Assembly: GCA_947500585.1 (NCBI GenBank)
Contig: CANMSN010000001.1
Location: forward strand, 62,001-126,000
Length of the DNA: 64,000 bases
Direction of reading: 5' to 3'
Source: an uncultured Flavobacteriaceae bacterium
GTDB taxonomy: Bacteria > Bacteroidota > Bacteroidia > Flavobacteriales > Flavobacteriaceae
The notes under the pieces are model-generated. The model saw nothing but the letters and a program-made list of their open reading frames with translations. It ran no database searches and was not told the DNA's origin. Below are positions 24,640 to 34,301 of this stretch, one piece after another. Positions within the stretch are counted from its first letter, which is position 1; each line of letters opens with the position of its first letter. The position numbers were made by a program, and so were the translations under genes.

Positions 24640-25812
24640 ATGCAAAAAACACTATTTCTTCTCGTTTTTATTTTTTCTTATTCAATTTTAAATGCACAGC
24701 AAAATAATTTATCTGATCAAGCCGAGATTAGTGTTTTAACTATAGCCCCAGGCAGTTCATTAAATGATGCTTTTGGACATAATGCATTCAGAATAAAAGA
24801 TTTTAAAAACAATATAGATGTAACTTTTGATTATGGTCGTTTTGATTTTGATGCACCAAATTTCTATTTAAATTTCGCACGTGGAAAGCTTAATTATTCA
24901 ATTGGTAAAGGTGAATTCTATAAATTCTATCAGGTATACACTTATTACAATAGATCAATTAAAGAACAGATTTTAAATTTAACTCAAAATGAAAAGCAAT
25001 CACTTTATAATTATTTACTAGAAAATAATAAACCTGAAAATAGAGATTATTTATACGAATTCTTTTTTGATAATTGTGCTACAAAAATTAAAGATGTTGT
25101 AAATATTACTATAGATAATGATGTTGTTTTTAAAGAACCAAATAACTTTAAGAATGCTACATTTAGAACACTAATCCAGAATAACTTAAATAGAAATTCT
25201 TGGGGTAGCTTAGGAATTGATTTAGCTTTGGGTTCTGTTATAGATACTGAAGCAACTGCAGAAGAGCATATGTTTTTACCAAAAAATATTCATGCTTTTT
25301 TTGAAGTTGCTACTATAAAAAACGGCAATCCTTTAGTAAAAGAGAGTAAAACACTTTACCAACAAAAAGAAACTGTTACTAATAACTCGTTTTTAACGAG
25401 TCCGTTATTTGTTTTTGGAATTATTGGATTAATCATTCTTATTATAACTTTTAAAGATTACAAAAACCATAAACAAACTAAATGGCTAGATATTACTTTA
25501 TTTAGTATTACTGGTATTATAGGTATTTTAATTTTATTGTTGTGGTTTGCTACAGATCATAGAGGCACGCATCATAATTATAATCTACTTTGGGCTTGCG
25601 CACTTAATATTTTAGTCATTGGGCAATTATTTAAAAAGAAAGTGAGTCATTGGTTTACTAAATACATTAAGTTTTTAATAATTCTTTTATGCTTATTAAA
25701 CTTACATTGGATAATAGGAGTTCAGGTTTTTGCTATAGGCTTAATCCCGTTTTTAATAGCACTATTTGTTAGATACTTTTATTTAGTAAAATATTATAAA
25801 GACGTTGCTTAA
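24640..25812 (+). CDS. DUF4105 membrane protein, probable lipoprotein N-acyltransferase (Lnb-like)
   Basis: A 390-residue protein: signal peptide (~1-19, ending LNAQ), a periplasmic DUF4105 domain (~25-230) and about five C-terminal membrane helices (~250-385). Conserved residues include SSLNDAFGHNAFRIKD (His), FDYGRFDFDAPNFY and FFDNCATKIKD (Cys). DUF4105 has been proposed as the Bacteroides lipoprotein N-acyltransferase Lnb, using a Cys-His active site, which replaces the missing Lnt; I rely on memory for that assignment. It probably forms an operon with porV2 and is convergent with the polysaccharide locus, one base apart. Confidence 0.8.
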   Translation: MQKTLFLLVFIFSYSILNAQQNNLSDQAEISVLTIAPGSSLNDAFGHNAFRIKDFKNNIDVTFDYGRFDFDAPNFYLNFARGKLNYSIGKGEFYKFYQVYTYYNRSIKEQILNLTQNEKQSLYNYLLENNKPENRDYLYEFFFDNCATKIKDVVNITIDNDVVFKEPNNFKNATFRTLIQNNLNRNSWGSLGIDLALGSVIDTEATAEEHMFLPKNIHAFFEVATIKNGNPLVKESKTLYQQKETVTNNSFLTSPLFVFGIIGLIILIITFKDYKNHKQTKWLDITLFSITGIIGILILLLWFATDHRGTHHNYNLLWACALNILVIGQLFKKKVSHWFTKYIKFLIILLCLLNLHWIIGVQVFAIGLIPFLIALFVRYFYLVKYYKDVA

Positions 25813-25813
25813 A

Positions 25814-27205
25814 TTATTGTCCTCTGAAGAAAATTACGGTACTCAACGTTTTGATAAGAATGTTAATATCTAGAAAAAAGCTTCTATGTTTAATATAATA
25901 TAAGTCGTATTGAAGCTTTATTAAACTATCATCTACTGAAGAAGCATATTTAGTTTTTACTTGTGCCCAACCTGTTAAACCTGGTTTAACAATATGTCTG
26001 GTTTCGTAAAAAGGAATTAATTGCGATAATTCTCTAACAAAATGTGGTCGTTCGGGTCTTGGACCAATTAAACTCATATCACCTCTTAAAATATTAATAA
26101 ATTGAGGAATTTCATCTACTCTTGCGTGTCGCAAAAACTTACCAAAAGGCGTAATTCGTACATCATTCTTTTTGGCCCAAGCAATACCATCTTTTTCGGC
26201 ATTTTTGACCATAGTTCTATATTTAATAATTTTAAATAGATTTCCATTTTTTCCAATCCGTTCTTGCGTATAAAAAAGAGGTCCACGATTTCCAATAAAA
26301 TTACCTATTAAGACAAACGGAAGGCTTACAACTCCTCCTAAAATACCAATAATAGAAATAAGAATATCAAAAAGCCGATTGAAGAATAGATACATCTTAT
26401 TTTGATTGCTTCTACTAAAAGGGAAATACTTATAAAAATCTTTACCTACAAACTGAACTGGTACACGATGTGTCATGTCCTCATACACTTGAGTATATTC
26501 CTTAATAGGAACTCCGCCCTCTAAAAGCGTAATTAAATCTGTATAAATTTCTGTGGTAATAGATTCAGAATCATAACTAGCAATTACAATTTCCGAGATG
26601 TCTTCATCTTTAATTATTTGATAAATCTGCTTAGGACTATATTCTACTATTCCCTTAAATTTCACCTTTTTATCTTTTCGGGCTTCACAATTTATAAAAC
26701 CAACAATTTTATAGTTTGGATCTGCATCATTAAAAGCTTGAACTATAGCCTCAATATTCGAAGTTTCTCCAACTATTAAACCTTTTTTATAGAATCTAGG
26801 AGATACAATAAAAGTAATATAGATAAAACGCCATAAAAATAGAGCTGATAGAATAGAAAAGTAAAAACCTAATATTTGGAGTCTATTTTCTGGTAAAACG
26901 GGCGTTAAAAATGGGGTTAAAAAATAAAATAGCACAGTAATAGATACCGTAAGAACAATGTTTACATATGTTTTTTCAATATTACTAGATTTTTGTAAAT
27001 CGTAGATTTCAAAAATGGTTCCGAAAATAGAAACATATAAAATAAGCACAAAAATCCAACTCCAATTTTCTTTAGTAATTGTAAAATAATCAAAAGCAAA
27101 AGTATTACCAACAAAATAAAGCACCAGAATTACTGAGAAAATATCGAATAAACGCAAAAGTACTTTTCGTTCTGAAATATTAAAATGAATACTGTTTTTG
27201 GACAT
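25814..27205 (-). CDS. Polyprenyl-phosphate sugar-1-phosphate transferase (WbaP/WcaJ type)
   Basis: Loads the first sugar phosphate onto undecaprenyl phosphate to start each repeat unit. The start is set at ATG 27205 (MSKNSIHFNISERK), giving 463 residues; the longer frame to 27316 overlaps the preceding gene. Four to five membrane helices (~15-150) and a central Rossmann-like region come first. The C-terminal catalytic domain (~275-463) has the reentrant hydrophobic segment, then PLFYTQERIGKNGNLFKIIK, KYRTMVKNAE, LRHARVDEIPQFINIL, DMSLIGPRPERP and KPGLTGWAQV. It is the last gene of the polysaccharide operon, the reverse of the usual first place. Confidence 0.95.
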   Translation of the reverse strand: MSKNSIHFNISERKVLLRLFDIFSVILVLYFVGNTFAFDYFTITKENWSWIFVLILYVSIFGTIFEIYDLQKSSNIEKTYVNIVLTVSITVLFYFLTPFLTPVLPENRLQILGFYFSILSALFLWRFIYITFIVSPRFYKKGLIVGETSNIEAIVQAFNDADPNYKIVGFINCEARKDKKVKFKGIVEYSPKQIYQIIKDEDISEIVIASYDSESITTEIYTDLITLLEGGVPIKEYTQVYEDMTHRVPVQFVGKDFYKYFPFSRSNQNKMYLFFNRLFDILISIIGILGGVVSLPFVLIGNFIGNRGPLFYTQERIGKNGNLFKIIKYRTMVKNAEKDGIAWAKKNDVRITPFGKFLRHARVDEIPQFINILRGDMSLIGPRPERPHFVRELSQLIPFYETRHIVKPGLTGWAQVKTKYASSVDDSLIKLQYDLYYIKHRSFFLDINILIKTLSTVIFFRGQ

Positions 27206-27260
27206 TTTTAAGATTTTTTTCTCCTCGGTAAAGATAACAAGTAAATTTAGATAACAAATG

Positions 27261-28271
27261 TTAAGAGAGCAGAGATATCCATTTTTCCTTAACAATCTCC
27301 CAGTCAAACTGTTCAACTTTAAGTCTAGCGTTTTTACTTAAATTTATAGCTAATGTTTTATCCTTTATTAAGTTTTTAATAGCCGTATTAAAGGCATTTA
27401 CATCATTTGGTTCAACTAATATACCGTCTAAGCCATTATCAATTAAAAAAGGCATTCCTCCTACATTAGTAGAAATAATTGGTAAACCCAAAGCCATAGC
27501 TTCAATAACACTAACTGGCGTATTATCAACATTTGTTGTGTTGATAAATATATTAAAATGTCTTGCCTTATCATGCCATTGTGGCTTAGTTAATCTACCT
27601 GTAAATTCAACATCTAAATTTAGTTTTTTTGCATACATTTTTGTTTCCTCTAAGCTTCCATCATTATCAGGACCAATCATACAAAGCTTAGCTTCAATAT
27701 CATTTTCTTTTAAAGATTTTAGAATATCAATGGCTAACGATGGATTGTAAACTCTGGAAAAAGAACGCACCCATAATAAGTTTACAGCATCTAATGGTCT
27801 TTTCGTAAAAGTATATTTTTTTAGCTCTATAGAATTTGGTATACAAACTACATTTGTATAACCAGATGCTTCAAAATTTGATTTTGTATATAATGAAGGG
27901 GCTACATTTATATGAGCATTGTTAAAAATTGATTTAGATAACCTAGGATTATGCTTTAAACGGTTTGGCAAACCTCCTCCCCTTAAGATTGGAATATATT
28001 TTAAATTTAAAATTCTGCATAACTGACTTACTGCATAAGCGAAGCAAAAATTTAGAGTGCTATATGTATCAATAAGCACATAATCTACTTTTCCTCTAGA
28101 TAACAAAACTGTTAAGAGCATATCAAATAATCTCATCAGTTTATTAGGTTTATTAGATACCAACTTTACGTGAAATCCTTCCATCTTCAAAAAAACACCT
28201 AAAGTCTCTACTGAAGTGGGTGTTTTATTCTTTCCCGATAACTGGTTTCCTATATAAATTATATTTTTCAT
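27261..28271 (-). CDS. Glycosyltransferase family 4 protein
   Basis: A 336-residue GT-B transferase. Start chosen at ATG 28271 (MKNIIYIGNQLSG); an alternative ATG is three codons upstream. The GT4 features are the acceptor-side GGGLPNRL loop, VAPSLYTKSNFEASGYTNV, IPNSIELKKY, and the donor-site stretch ending PVSVIEAMALGLPIISTNVGG (E-x7-E pattern) with GILVEPND. It overlaps the polymerase-like gene upstream by 47 bp, an unusually long overlap. Donor and acceptor sugars are unknown. Confidence 0.9.
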   Translation of the reverse strand: MKNIIYIGNQLSGKNKTPTSVETLGVFLKMEGFHVKLVSNKPNKLMRLFDMLLTVLLSRGKVDYVLIDTYSTLNFCFAYAVSQLCRILNLKYIPILRGGGLPNRLKHNPRLSKSIFNNAHINVAPSLYTKSNFEASGYTNVVCIPNSIELKKYTFTKRPLDAVNLLWVRSFSRVYNPSLAIDILKSLKENDIEAKLCMIGPDNDGSLEETKMYAKKLNLDVEFTGRLTKPQWHDKARHFNIFINTTNVDNTPVSVIEAMALGLPIISTNVGGMPFLIDNGLDGILVEPNDVNAFNTAIKNLIKDKTLAINLSKNARLKVEQFDWEIVKEKWISLLS

Positions 28272-29586
28272 TGGTAACATTTAATAAAGCTAGAGCATAA
28301 ATAAAACCTGGAGCCGCAATTCGCATAGATGAGTGATTAATCGTCGCAAACCAAAAGCACAAAAAGGCGTAAAAGTAATAATTTCTTTTATTTTGAGATC
28401 TATAAATTAGAGGTGCAAAAATAAGAATCCCTAATATGATAATACCCATCATACCATGTTCGCCTAAAATTCGACTCACTTCGTTGTGAGATGTCAAACC
28501 TACTTCTCCCTCTCTAATACGCTCTTCTTTAGCACCACTTGCTCCAATTCCTAAGAAAGGGCTTTTTATAAATCCTTCAATTTCCTCCATAAATAAAGTC
28601 AATCGACCTGTAGAAACATCTGCCTTTTCTTCACCCAAAGCGTTTTCATTAGCATACCGTTTATCTATAAGTCCCATCGTTTGATTAGAACTTATCACCC
28701 AAGTAATGGTTATGACAGCCATGAAAAGCACTAACTGCTTTAGTAATTTCCCTCTTATTACCCATGAGGACTGAAAAAAGTAAGACACTAAAAACACAGC
28801 TATACATAATAATCCTGTTATAACACCTCCTCTACTAAAAGTAACAACTGCTCTAAAAGACATAGCAACAAAAATTGTAATATTCAAAACTTTAATTCCA
28901 AGTTTTGAAGACCTAACAAATAATCTAGCCCCAATAAGAAACATACCTAAACCCAATACTGTAGCCACTTGATTTGGTCCAAAACCACCAGAGGTAGCAG
29001 GATTAGAACCGGTTCCTGTTAATACTTCTTTAATACTAGGCGTATATAGAAATAAGTAGGTTGTTAAGGATACTAAAGGTAATATTACATATAAGAGGAC
29101 ATCATCTAATTGCTTACGACTTATTTTTTTTTCATAGCAAAATAAAGATGCCATACCTAAACAAATAGGACCACTTAATACAAATAAAACATTCTTTCTG
29201 AAATTGGCTTCGTAACTTATAAGCATGGAAGCTACAAAAATTGAAGGCACTAAACAGATTAAAAATATGAAGTAAGGATAGGCTCTACTTGAAATACCTT
29301 TATAAAACATCCCCATCAGCGAGAATAGAATGACAATATATTTTGATGCCTCGTAAGCTAAAGAACTTTTAGTCATTCTGAATAAAATCTCTGCTCCGAC
29401 AAAATAGGCACAACCAATTAACACATATAAACTCTTTTTAGAGTTGGAAGCTTTTATAATTTTTTGTAAAAAATAGAATAGTGCAATTATAAAATATAGT
29501 TTTCCAAGATTCTCATTAAAATAAACGAGTCCTCCAAAAATAATATGAAGTCCAATTAAAGCGCTATAGCCTAACTTATTTTTCAA
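28225..29586 (-). CDS. O-antigen ligase/polymerase-like membrane protein (Wzy-like)
   Basis: A 453-residue polytopic protein with about 12 hydrophobic segments. A large periplasmic loop (~300-385) contains the Wzy_C/WaaL pattern: ADVSTGRLTLFMEEIEGF, SPFLGIGASGAKEERI and GLTSHNEVSRILGEHGMMG (Arg and His as in O-antigen ligases). Such enzymes either polymerise lipid-linked repeat units or ligate polymer to an acceptor. The presence of a polymerase next to an ABC exporter makes its exact role open. It overlaps the following GT4 gene. Confidence 0.88.
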   Translation of the reverse strand: MKNKLGYSALIGLHIIFGGLVYFNENLGKLYFIIALFYFLQKIIKASNSKKSLYVLIGCAYFVGAEILFRMTKSSLAYEASKYIVILFSLMGMFYKGISSRAYPYFIFLICLVPSIFVASMLISYEANFRKNVLFVLSGPICLGMASLFCYEKKISRKQLDDVLLYVILPLVSLTTYLFLYTPSIKEVLTGTGSNPATSGGFGPNQVATVLGLGMFLIGARLFVRSSKLGIKVLNITIFVAMSFRAVVTFSRGGVITGLLCIAVFLVSYFFQSSWVIRGKLLKQLVLFMAVITITWVISSNQTMGLIDKRYANENALGEEKADVSTGRLTLFMEEIEGFIKSPFLGIGASGAKEERIREGEVGLTSHNEVSRILGEHGMMGIIILGILIFAPLIYRSQNKRNYYFYAFLCFWFATINHSSMRIAAPGFIYALALLNVTNEKYNLYRKPVIGKE

Positions 29587-29679
29587 TAGTATGTCTTTAG
29601 AAATTTAAATTATAACTGCACAAATATAAGATTACCAGCTTAGTTTTCATCCAATAAATGAATTACCTACTTACATAAG

Positions 29680-30798
29680 CTAGATTATTTCATTCTTAAT
29701 TCTTTCTAAGTAATAATCGTAAGTAAACAAATTAATGAGATCCGAATCACTTTGCATGGCCTTTAAATCTTCATGCCTTAATTTTTGGATACCCTCAATA
29801 ACATTTTTTAAGTTTTCAGACGTATTGGGAGTGGTTATAAATCCATTTTCACCATCATGAATATATTGACCAATGGATGAAACGTTTGAAACTATGGGAA
29901 TACAACCAAAGTTCAGAGCTTCAGCTATTACTTTGGGAAACCCTTCTGATGCTGAAGAAGGTAACAAAAAGAAATGAGACTTTTTAAAAATCTCAAAAAG
30001 GTCATCAAATTTCATAAAGCCATGAAAAATAAAATGGATATTAGAACTGTGGGCTAAAGATTTGTAAACGTCCATATTAGGACCATTACCGATAAAATGA
30101 ACTTCTTTCACTTTGTCTTTATCATCTAACAATTTAAAGGCTTCTATAATTCGTCTTACTCCTTTTTCATCTTCTAATCTGCCTGCAAAACAAAATATAA
30201 AGGGCTGATTAAAATCTTTATTTTTTGAGATTTCAATACCTTCAAACCTATAGTTTCGACTTAAACAAGGGTTTTCAAAAGTTAAGCATTGCTTAGGCTG
30301 ATTTTCCCAACGTCCATTTATGGTTACTGTTCTATTTTGGTTTTTTAAAAACCATCTTTGAATAGCATAGCCCATTGGTGCATTTTTTTGATTCCAATTA
30401 CCCGCATATTTAAACCAACCTTTTTTATTTGAAAATAAAATTAAAAGCGGTATTAAATAAACACCTATGCCTGTTGGCGCTCGAAATTGAAAAATATCTA
30501 CTTTTTTAAGGTATTTAAAAACTTTTAAAATGGTTTGTGGTGCTTGCCAAATAATCCCCATTTTATCAATTAGCCTTTGCCCACCTGTAAAAGGTAAGCT
30601 AACAAAGTGAACATTATTTTTTGTGTAAGGTACAGAACTTAAAGGTGCTTCTCCTTCTCGGAGTACGGCAATATGATAAATCTCATCAAACATATCTGCT
30701 AAGTGATTAATTTCTGTAACTGTTGACCCCCAACCTACTAGTAAGCCTTTGTCGTTAATATAATGAGATGTATGTGATATTATTAGAAGTTTACTCAA
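29680..30798 (-). CDS. Glycosyltransferase family 4-like protein
   Basis: A 372-residue GT-B enzyme: N-terminal half with GWGSTVTEINHLADMFDEIY, then FCFAGRLEDEKGVRRIIEAF in the C-terminal donor domain, FIGNGPN, and SSASEGFPKVIAEALNFGCI (E-x7-E). The N-terminal domain is unusual for GT4 in lacking a GG-x-G loop. It overlaps the preceding gene by 8 bp (ATG inside its end), indicating tight coupling. Confidence 0.87.
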   Translation of the reverse strand: MSKLLIISHTSHYINDKGLLVGWGSTVTEINHLADMFDEIYHIAVLREGEAPLSSVPYTKNNVHFVSLPFTGGQRLIDKMGIIWQAPQTILKVFKYLKKVDIFQFRAPTGIGVYLIPLLILFSNKKGWFKYAGNWNQKNAPMGYAIQRWFLKNQNRTVTINGRWENQPKQCLTFENPCLSRNYRFEGIEISKNKDFNQPFIFCFAGRLEDEKGVRRIIEAFKLLDDKDKVKEVHFIGNGPNMDVYKSLAHSSNIHFIFHGFMKFDDLFEIFKKSHFFLLPSSASEGFPKVIAEALNFGCIPIVSNVSSIGQYIHDGENGFITTPNTSENLKNVIEGIQKLRHEDLKAMQSDSDLINLFTYDYYLERIKNEII

Positions 30799-31879
30799 TG
30801 CTTTGTATGTATTGTTTTATTATTTTATCCCAATCAAAATTATTTGACCAAGCCTTACTATTCTTTGAAAATTCTACGTAATTATTTTTAATTGTTTTAA
30901 TGGCCGAAATAAGAGCATCACTATCAGTAGGAGTTATTAACTTTCCGGAATAGCCCTCACTTATAGCGTCTAAAATACCACTATTTTTTGCGCCAATTGC
31001 GGGAAGACCTAAAGCATTGGCCTCTATTATGGCAATACCAAAACCTTCAATATCTCCTGTTTTAGTTTCGTTACTGAGCATTACAAAAATATCACTTTCT
31101 AGTAGTATTTTTTGCTTTTCATACTCATCAACTCTACCATAAAATATCAAATGATTACTCACATTCAATTTTGATGCGTAACTCTCAAGCTTTAATTTCT
31201 CAGTAGGGATACCAACAATATGATATTCTAAATTTGGAAAATGCTCTATTAATAATGGTAACGCTTTTATAATATTTATTTGACCTTTTCTTTCTGTAAC
31301 GTTTCCAACAGTAATTAGTTTTAAAGGTTCTGATACAGTCTTAAAATTAGAATGCTCATGCTTTTTTATGTTAAACCCATTTGGAATAACACGTATACGT
31401 CTCAAATTCAAATTACTAATTAAAGATTTTGTATGATTTGACACCGCTATTATTTCATCAAAACATTGCAAAGCATAATTTATTAAAAAACGCTTAAATC
31501 CTTTAAGATTAACTTCACTACCATGAATTATGGCGATACTTTTTTTATTAAACTTATAATTTAAACCAACAAGCCAAAGTGAAAATTTACCAGATGCAAT
31601 TACCACATCTACATTACTAACCCGTTTTAAATATCTAATTATTCTATCTAAATAGGTTATAAAAATAAAAGATCGTCTTTCAATTCTTTCTATAACAAAT
31701 GGCAGTTTACTATCAAATTCTAACTCTTCTAAACCATTTTTAGATCTGTTGTCGCAAAGAACATTAACCGAATAGTTATTTTCACTAAGTTTTAATGCCA
31801 AATTAAAAGCATGATTTCCTATTCCGCCTGGTTGTGGAGGGAATTCTGAAGTGACAATAAGAATTTTTTTAGATTTCAT
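30791..31879 (-). CDS. Glycosyltransferase family 4 protein
   Basis: A 362-residue GT-B transferase with the classical GT4 layout: SEFPPQPGGIGNHAFNLAL at residues ~11-29, IAIIHGSEVNLKG, VIPNGFNIKKHE, LITVGNVTERKGQINIIKAL (donor domain), HIVGIPTEKL, DIEGFGIAIIEANALGLPAI (E-x7-E). Overlaps both neighbours by 8-11 bp. The sugar donor is not predictable. Confidence 0.92.
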   Translation of the reverse strand: MKSKKILIVTSEFPPQPGGIGNHAFNLALKLSENNYSVNVLCDNRSKNGLEELEFDSKLPFVIERIERRSFIFITYLDRIIRYLKRVSNVDVVIASGKFSLWLVGLNYKFNKKSIAIIHGSEVNLKGFKRFLINYALQCFDEIIAVSNHTKSLISNLNLRRIRVIPNGFNIKKHEHSNFKTVSEPLKLITVGNVTERKGQINIIKALPLLIEHFPNLEYHIVGIPTEKLKLESYASKLNVSNHLIFYGRVDEYEKQKILLESDIFVMLSNETKTGDIEGFGIAIIEANALGLPAIGAKNSGILDAISEGYSGKLITPTDSDALISAIKTIKNNYVEFSKNSKAWSNNFDWDKIIKQYIQSIE

Positions 31880-33194
31880 TTATTAGAGCGCCTTCCTTAA
31901 TTTTATTTGAAGAAATTCTCCAAGATTTCACCATTTGAAATATGACTAGTGGAAATATGAAAATAATCAAAAAATACCCTAAAACTAATACTTTTTGATT
32001 ACCCTTATATTTATAAGGGATTAATGATAAAGGTATCATTCTTAATAGCGCATAAATGGAGTGTTTTGTTCCAAAATATGTTCTGAAAAAATATAAAACA
32101 CTGGGTATGGGTCGTGGGGCAAATATATTTTTAGGCCTAAAAGCATCCCAATTACCCATTTCTCTTAAACCTCCAATACCAGCTTTCACATCTACACAAC
32201 TAGCCTCAGGATTAGAAATACTTTTAAACCCTGCTAAAAAACATCGCAAACCAAATTCACCATCTCCCATTCTACCTTTTTCAAATTGTCGATCGAACAA
32301 ACCCACCTTTTTAAAAATACTTTTTTTCAATAAAGCATTCCCTGTAGCAAATTGACTGGCCGAGGCAAAAAATGACCTAGACTTAGGAATACTTTTTCCT
32401 TCTGGATAAAACACACCAGCAGAAATATCAGCTTGGAAAAAATCTAAACACTTTAAATGAGATTCTAACCAATTTGATTTTACTCTAACATCATCTTCAG
32501 ATAATGCTATAAAACCAGAAGAAGCAGCCTTTACAGCAGTATTTCTGGCTAACCAAAGTGCTTTTTCTTCCTGACGAATCAATTTTATATCCAAATTATA
32601 ATTGGTATAAAAATTCGAATCGTAAGGCTCTGATTGATCGACAATAATAACTTCAAAATGTGTGTAAGTCTGTTTTTCTAAATCTTGCAAAACATCTTTT
32701 AAATACTCGTATCTATTGAGTGTTGGTATTACAATGCTAATAAAAGGCATCTCTTTTATGAGGTCAGATTGAAAGCTATAATAATCTGAATACAATAATA
32801 TCTTGTTTTTAAAGCCACAGCGCTTTATATGGCGGGTTTTTAAAAATGCCGGAATGTCTTTGAACGGATTTTTAAAACTCAATAAACGTATTACCAATAC
32901 ATAAAACACCCAAAACGCATGAAAATTTTTACGTATAAATCGATACTCATCAATAACGGGTAGTGTTTCAAATGCTTGATAGGTTTTTGATTCACCTATA
33001 TAGCCTTCTTGTATAGCTTGCCATGATAAATCATAATCTTGAGCAGTTTTCGATTGATATTTAGCATCTAAATCTAAATGACTAATAATGAATTTTGGTA
33101 AACTTTCAATCTGAGGAAAAACAGTAGTATTATTTTCTTTTTTTAATTGAAAATAATGTGTGGGTTGTAAATATTTTAAAAACCTAAAAGGCAT
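31869..33194 (-). CDS. Glycosyltransferase family 2 protein with long N-terminal extension
   Basis: A 441-residue protein. Residues ~1-145 precede the catalytic domain and are not recognised. The GT-A domain (~150-350) has ISIVIPTLNRYEYLKDVLQD, VIIVDQSEPYDSN, WLARNTAVKAASSGFIALSE and EDDVRV (DxD-like). A C-terminal hydrophobic segment (~398-420, YFLIIFIFPLVIFQMV) probably anchors it to the inner membrane. It ends within the start of the GT4 gene downstream and begins 15 bp after the exostosin-like gene. Confidence 0.88.
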   Translation of the reverse strand: MPFRFLKYLQPTHYFQLKKENNTTVFPQIESLPKFIISHLDLDAKYQSKTAQDYDLSWQAIQEGYIGESKTYQAFETLPVIDEYRFIRKNFHAFWVFYVLVIRLLSFKNPFKDIPAFLKTRHIKRCGFKNKILLYSDYYSFQSDLIKEMPFISIVIPTLNRYEYLKDVLQDLEKQTYTHFEVIIVDQSEPYDSNFYTNYNLDIKLIRQEEKALWLARNTAVKAASSGFIALSEDDVRVKSNWLESHLKCLDFFQADISAGVFYPEGKSIPKSRSFFASASQFATGNALLKKSIFKKVGLFDRQFEKGRMGDGEFGLRCFLAGFKSISNPEASCVDVKAGIGGLREMGNWDAFRPKNIFAPRPIPSVLYFFRTYFGTKHSIYALLRMIPLSLIPYKYKGNQKVLVLGYFLIIFIFPLVIFQMVKSWRISSNKIKEGALINEI

Positions 33195-33209
33195 AATTTA
33201 TTGTTGTTT

Positions 33210-34265
33210 TTATGTTGTTGAGGCGTAATATTCTTTAAAAAAACTAAACCGTAATGATTTCTGCCATAACATTCTATTACTCTTACTAAGGACTTGAAAC
33301 TCATCTGGAGATAAACGCTTATGGAACTCTAAAATTTTTTGTGCAATATAACTCATTTCATGAGCTTCTACCCAAACTACGTGACTTTTCCAATCTATTA
33401 TATCATCTAAAGGGACTAAACAATCTGTATTCACAAAAACAGGAATACGTCCCATAGCCAGCGTTTCATAAAAACGAACTGAAAAATTTCCAGCACCTCT
33501 TATGCATAAGACATATTGAGACTGTTTTATATTATTAAAATATTCTAAAGCCGTTTTTTTTCTTAATTCTTTGGTATTAACTCCTGCTCGATAGCGGTTT
33601 CTAAAAATAAAATTTGTGCTGATTGTATTATTACTTTCAATACGTTTCAATAACTGAAAACGAACAAAAGGCGCTACAAAAAAAGGATCAAATTCATAAG
33701 GGTGTTTCTTAAACACATTAATTAAGCGCTTTCTTAAAGTCTTAACAAAAGATTTTAATACTCCTAAAACACTCCCATTGGCATGTCCACAAAAACCTAT
33801 TATTGGTTTTATGCTATACTCTGGAATGTCATTTTTTTTTGTTTGAAAATATGTTTTTAAAGGATCCGTTATAAAAGCCGGCATTCCTTTGTGTAAATGT
33901 GGTAATTGAGATTTAAAGCCACTTGCTCTAAAAACAATAACATGTTCATAAAAAGGCAATGAATAACCAACATCTCCCAAGCTAACTATCCAAACTATTT
34001 TGTTTGTTTTTGCTGCTTTAGCAATGAATAAATTTGCTAAATCTATTTTTTTATGTTGGATATAATAATCCCAAGACATTGTTAATACAGCTACATCCGC
34101 CTTTTCTATGTTTTCTACCAACTGAAAATCTTGTTCTGTAATACCATAATTTTCAATACGTTCTTTATCGGTATAATCTTCACCTTTGAGAAACGGTTTT
34201 AAAAGCGGAAACAGTTGACCTCTAAACTTTGGGCTATAATGCGATTTTGAGTAATAAATTTTCAT
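33210..34265 (-). CDS. Exostosin-like glycosyltransferase (GT47 type)
   Basis: A 351-residue cytoplasmic protein. The C-terminal half shows the exostosin pattern: KQSQYVLCIRGAGNFSVRFYETLAMGRIPVFVN (seen as CIRGAGNFSVRFYE plus AMGRIPVFVN), then LDDIIDWKSHVVWV. The N-terminal half includes ADVAVLTMSWDYY and the IGFCGHANGS segment. Eukaryotic exostosins build heparan sulfate; bacterial relatives appear in capsule loci. The donor sugar is not known. Confidence 0.8.
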   Translation of the reverse strand: MKIYYSKSHYSPKFRGQLFPLLKPFLKGEDYTDKERIENYGITEQDFQLVENIEKADVAVLTMSWDYYIQHKKIDLANLFIAKAAKTNKIVWIVSLGDVGYSLPFYEHVIVFRASGFKSQLPHLHKGMPAFITDPLKTYFQTKKNDIPEYSIKPIIGFCGHANGSVLGVLKSFVKTLRKRLINVFKKHPYEFDPFFVAPFVRFQLLKRIESNNTISTNFIFRNRYRAGVNTKELRKKTALEYFNNIKQSQYVLCIRGAGNFSVRFYETLAMGRIPVFVNTDCLVPLDDIIDWKSHVVWVEAHEMSYIAQKILEFHKRLSPDEFQVLSKSNRMLWQKSLRFSFFKEYYASTT

Positions 34266-34301
34266 TCTTGTAAGAACATATCTTTTTTTAAAAATTAATG
34301 C

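Noticed and set aside
28225-29586. Reading the polytopic protein as a Wzx flippase
   Set aside because: The large periplasmic loop with Arg and SHNEVSRILGEHG is the Wzy/WaaL pattern; no MATE-like arrangement is visible.
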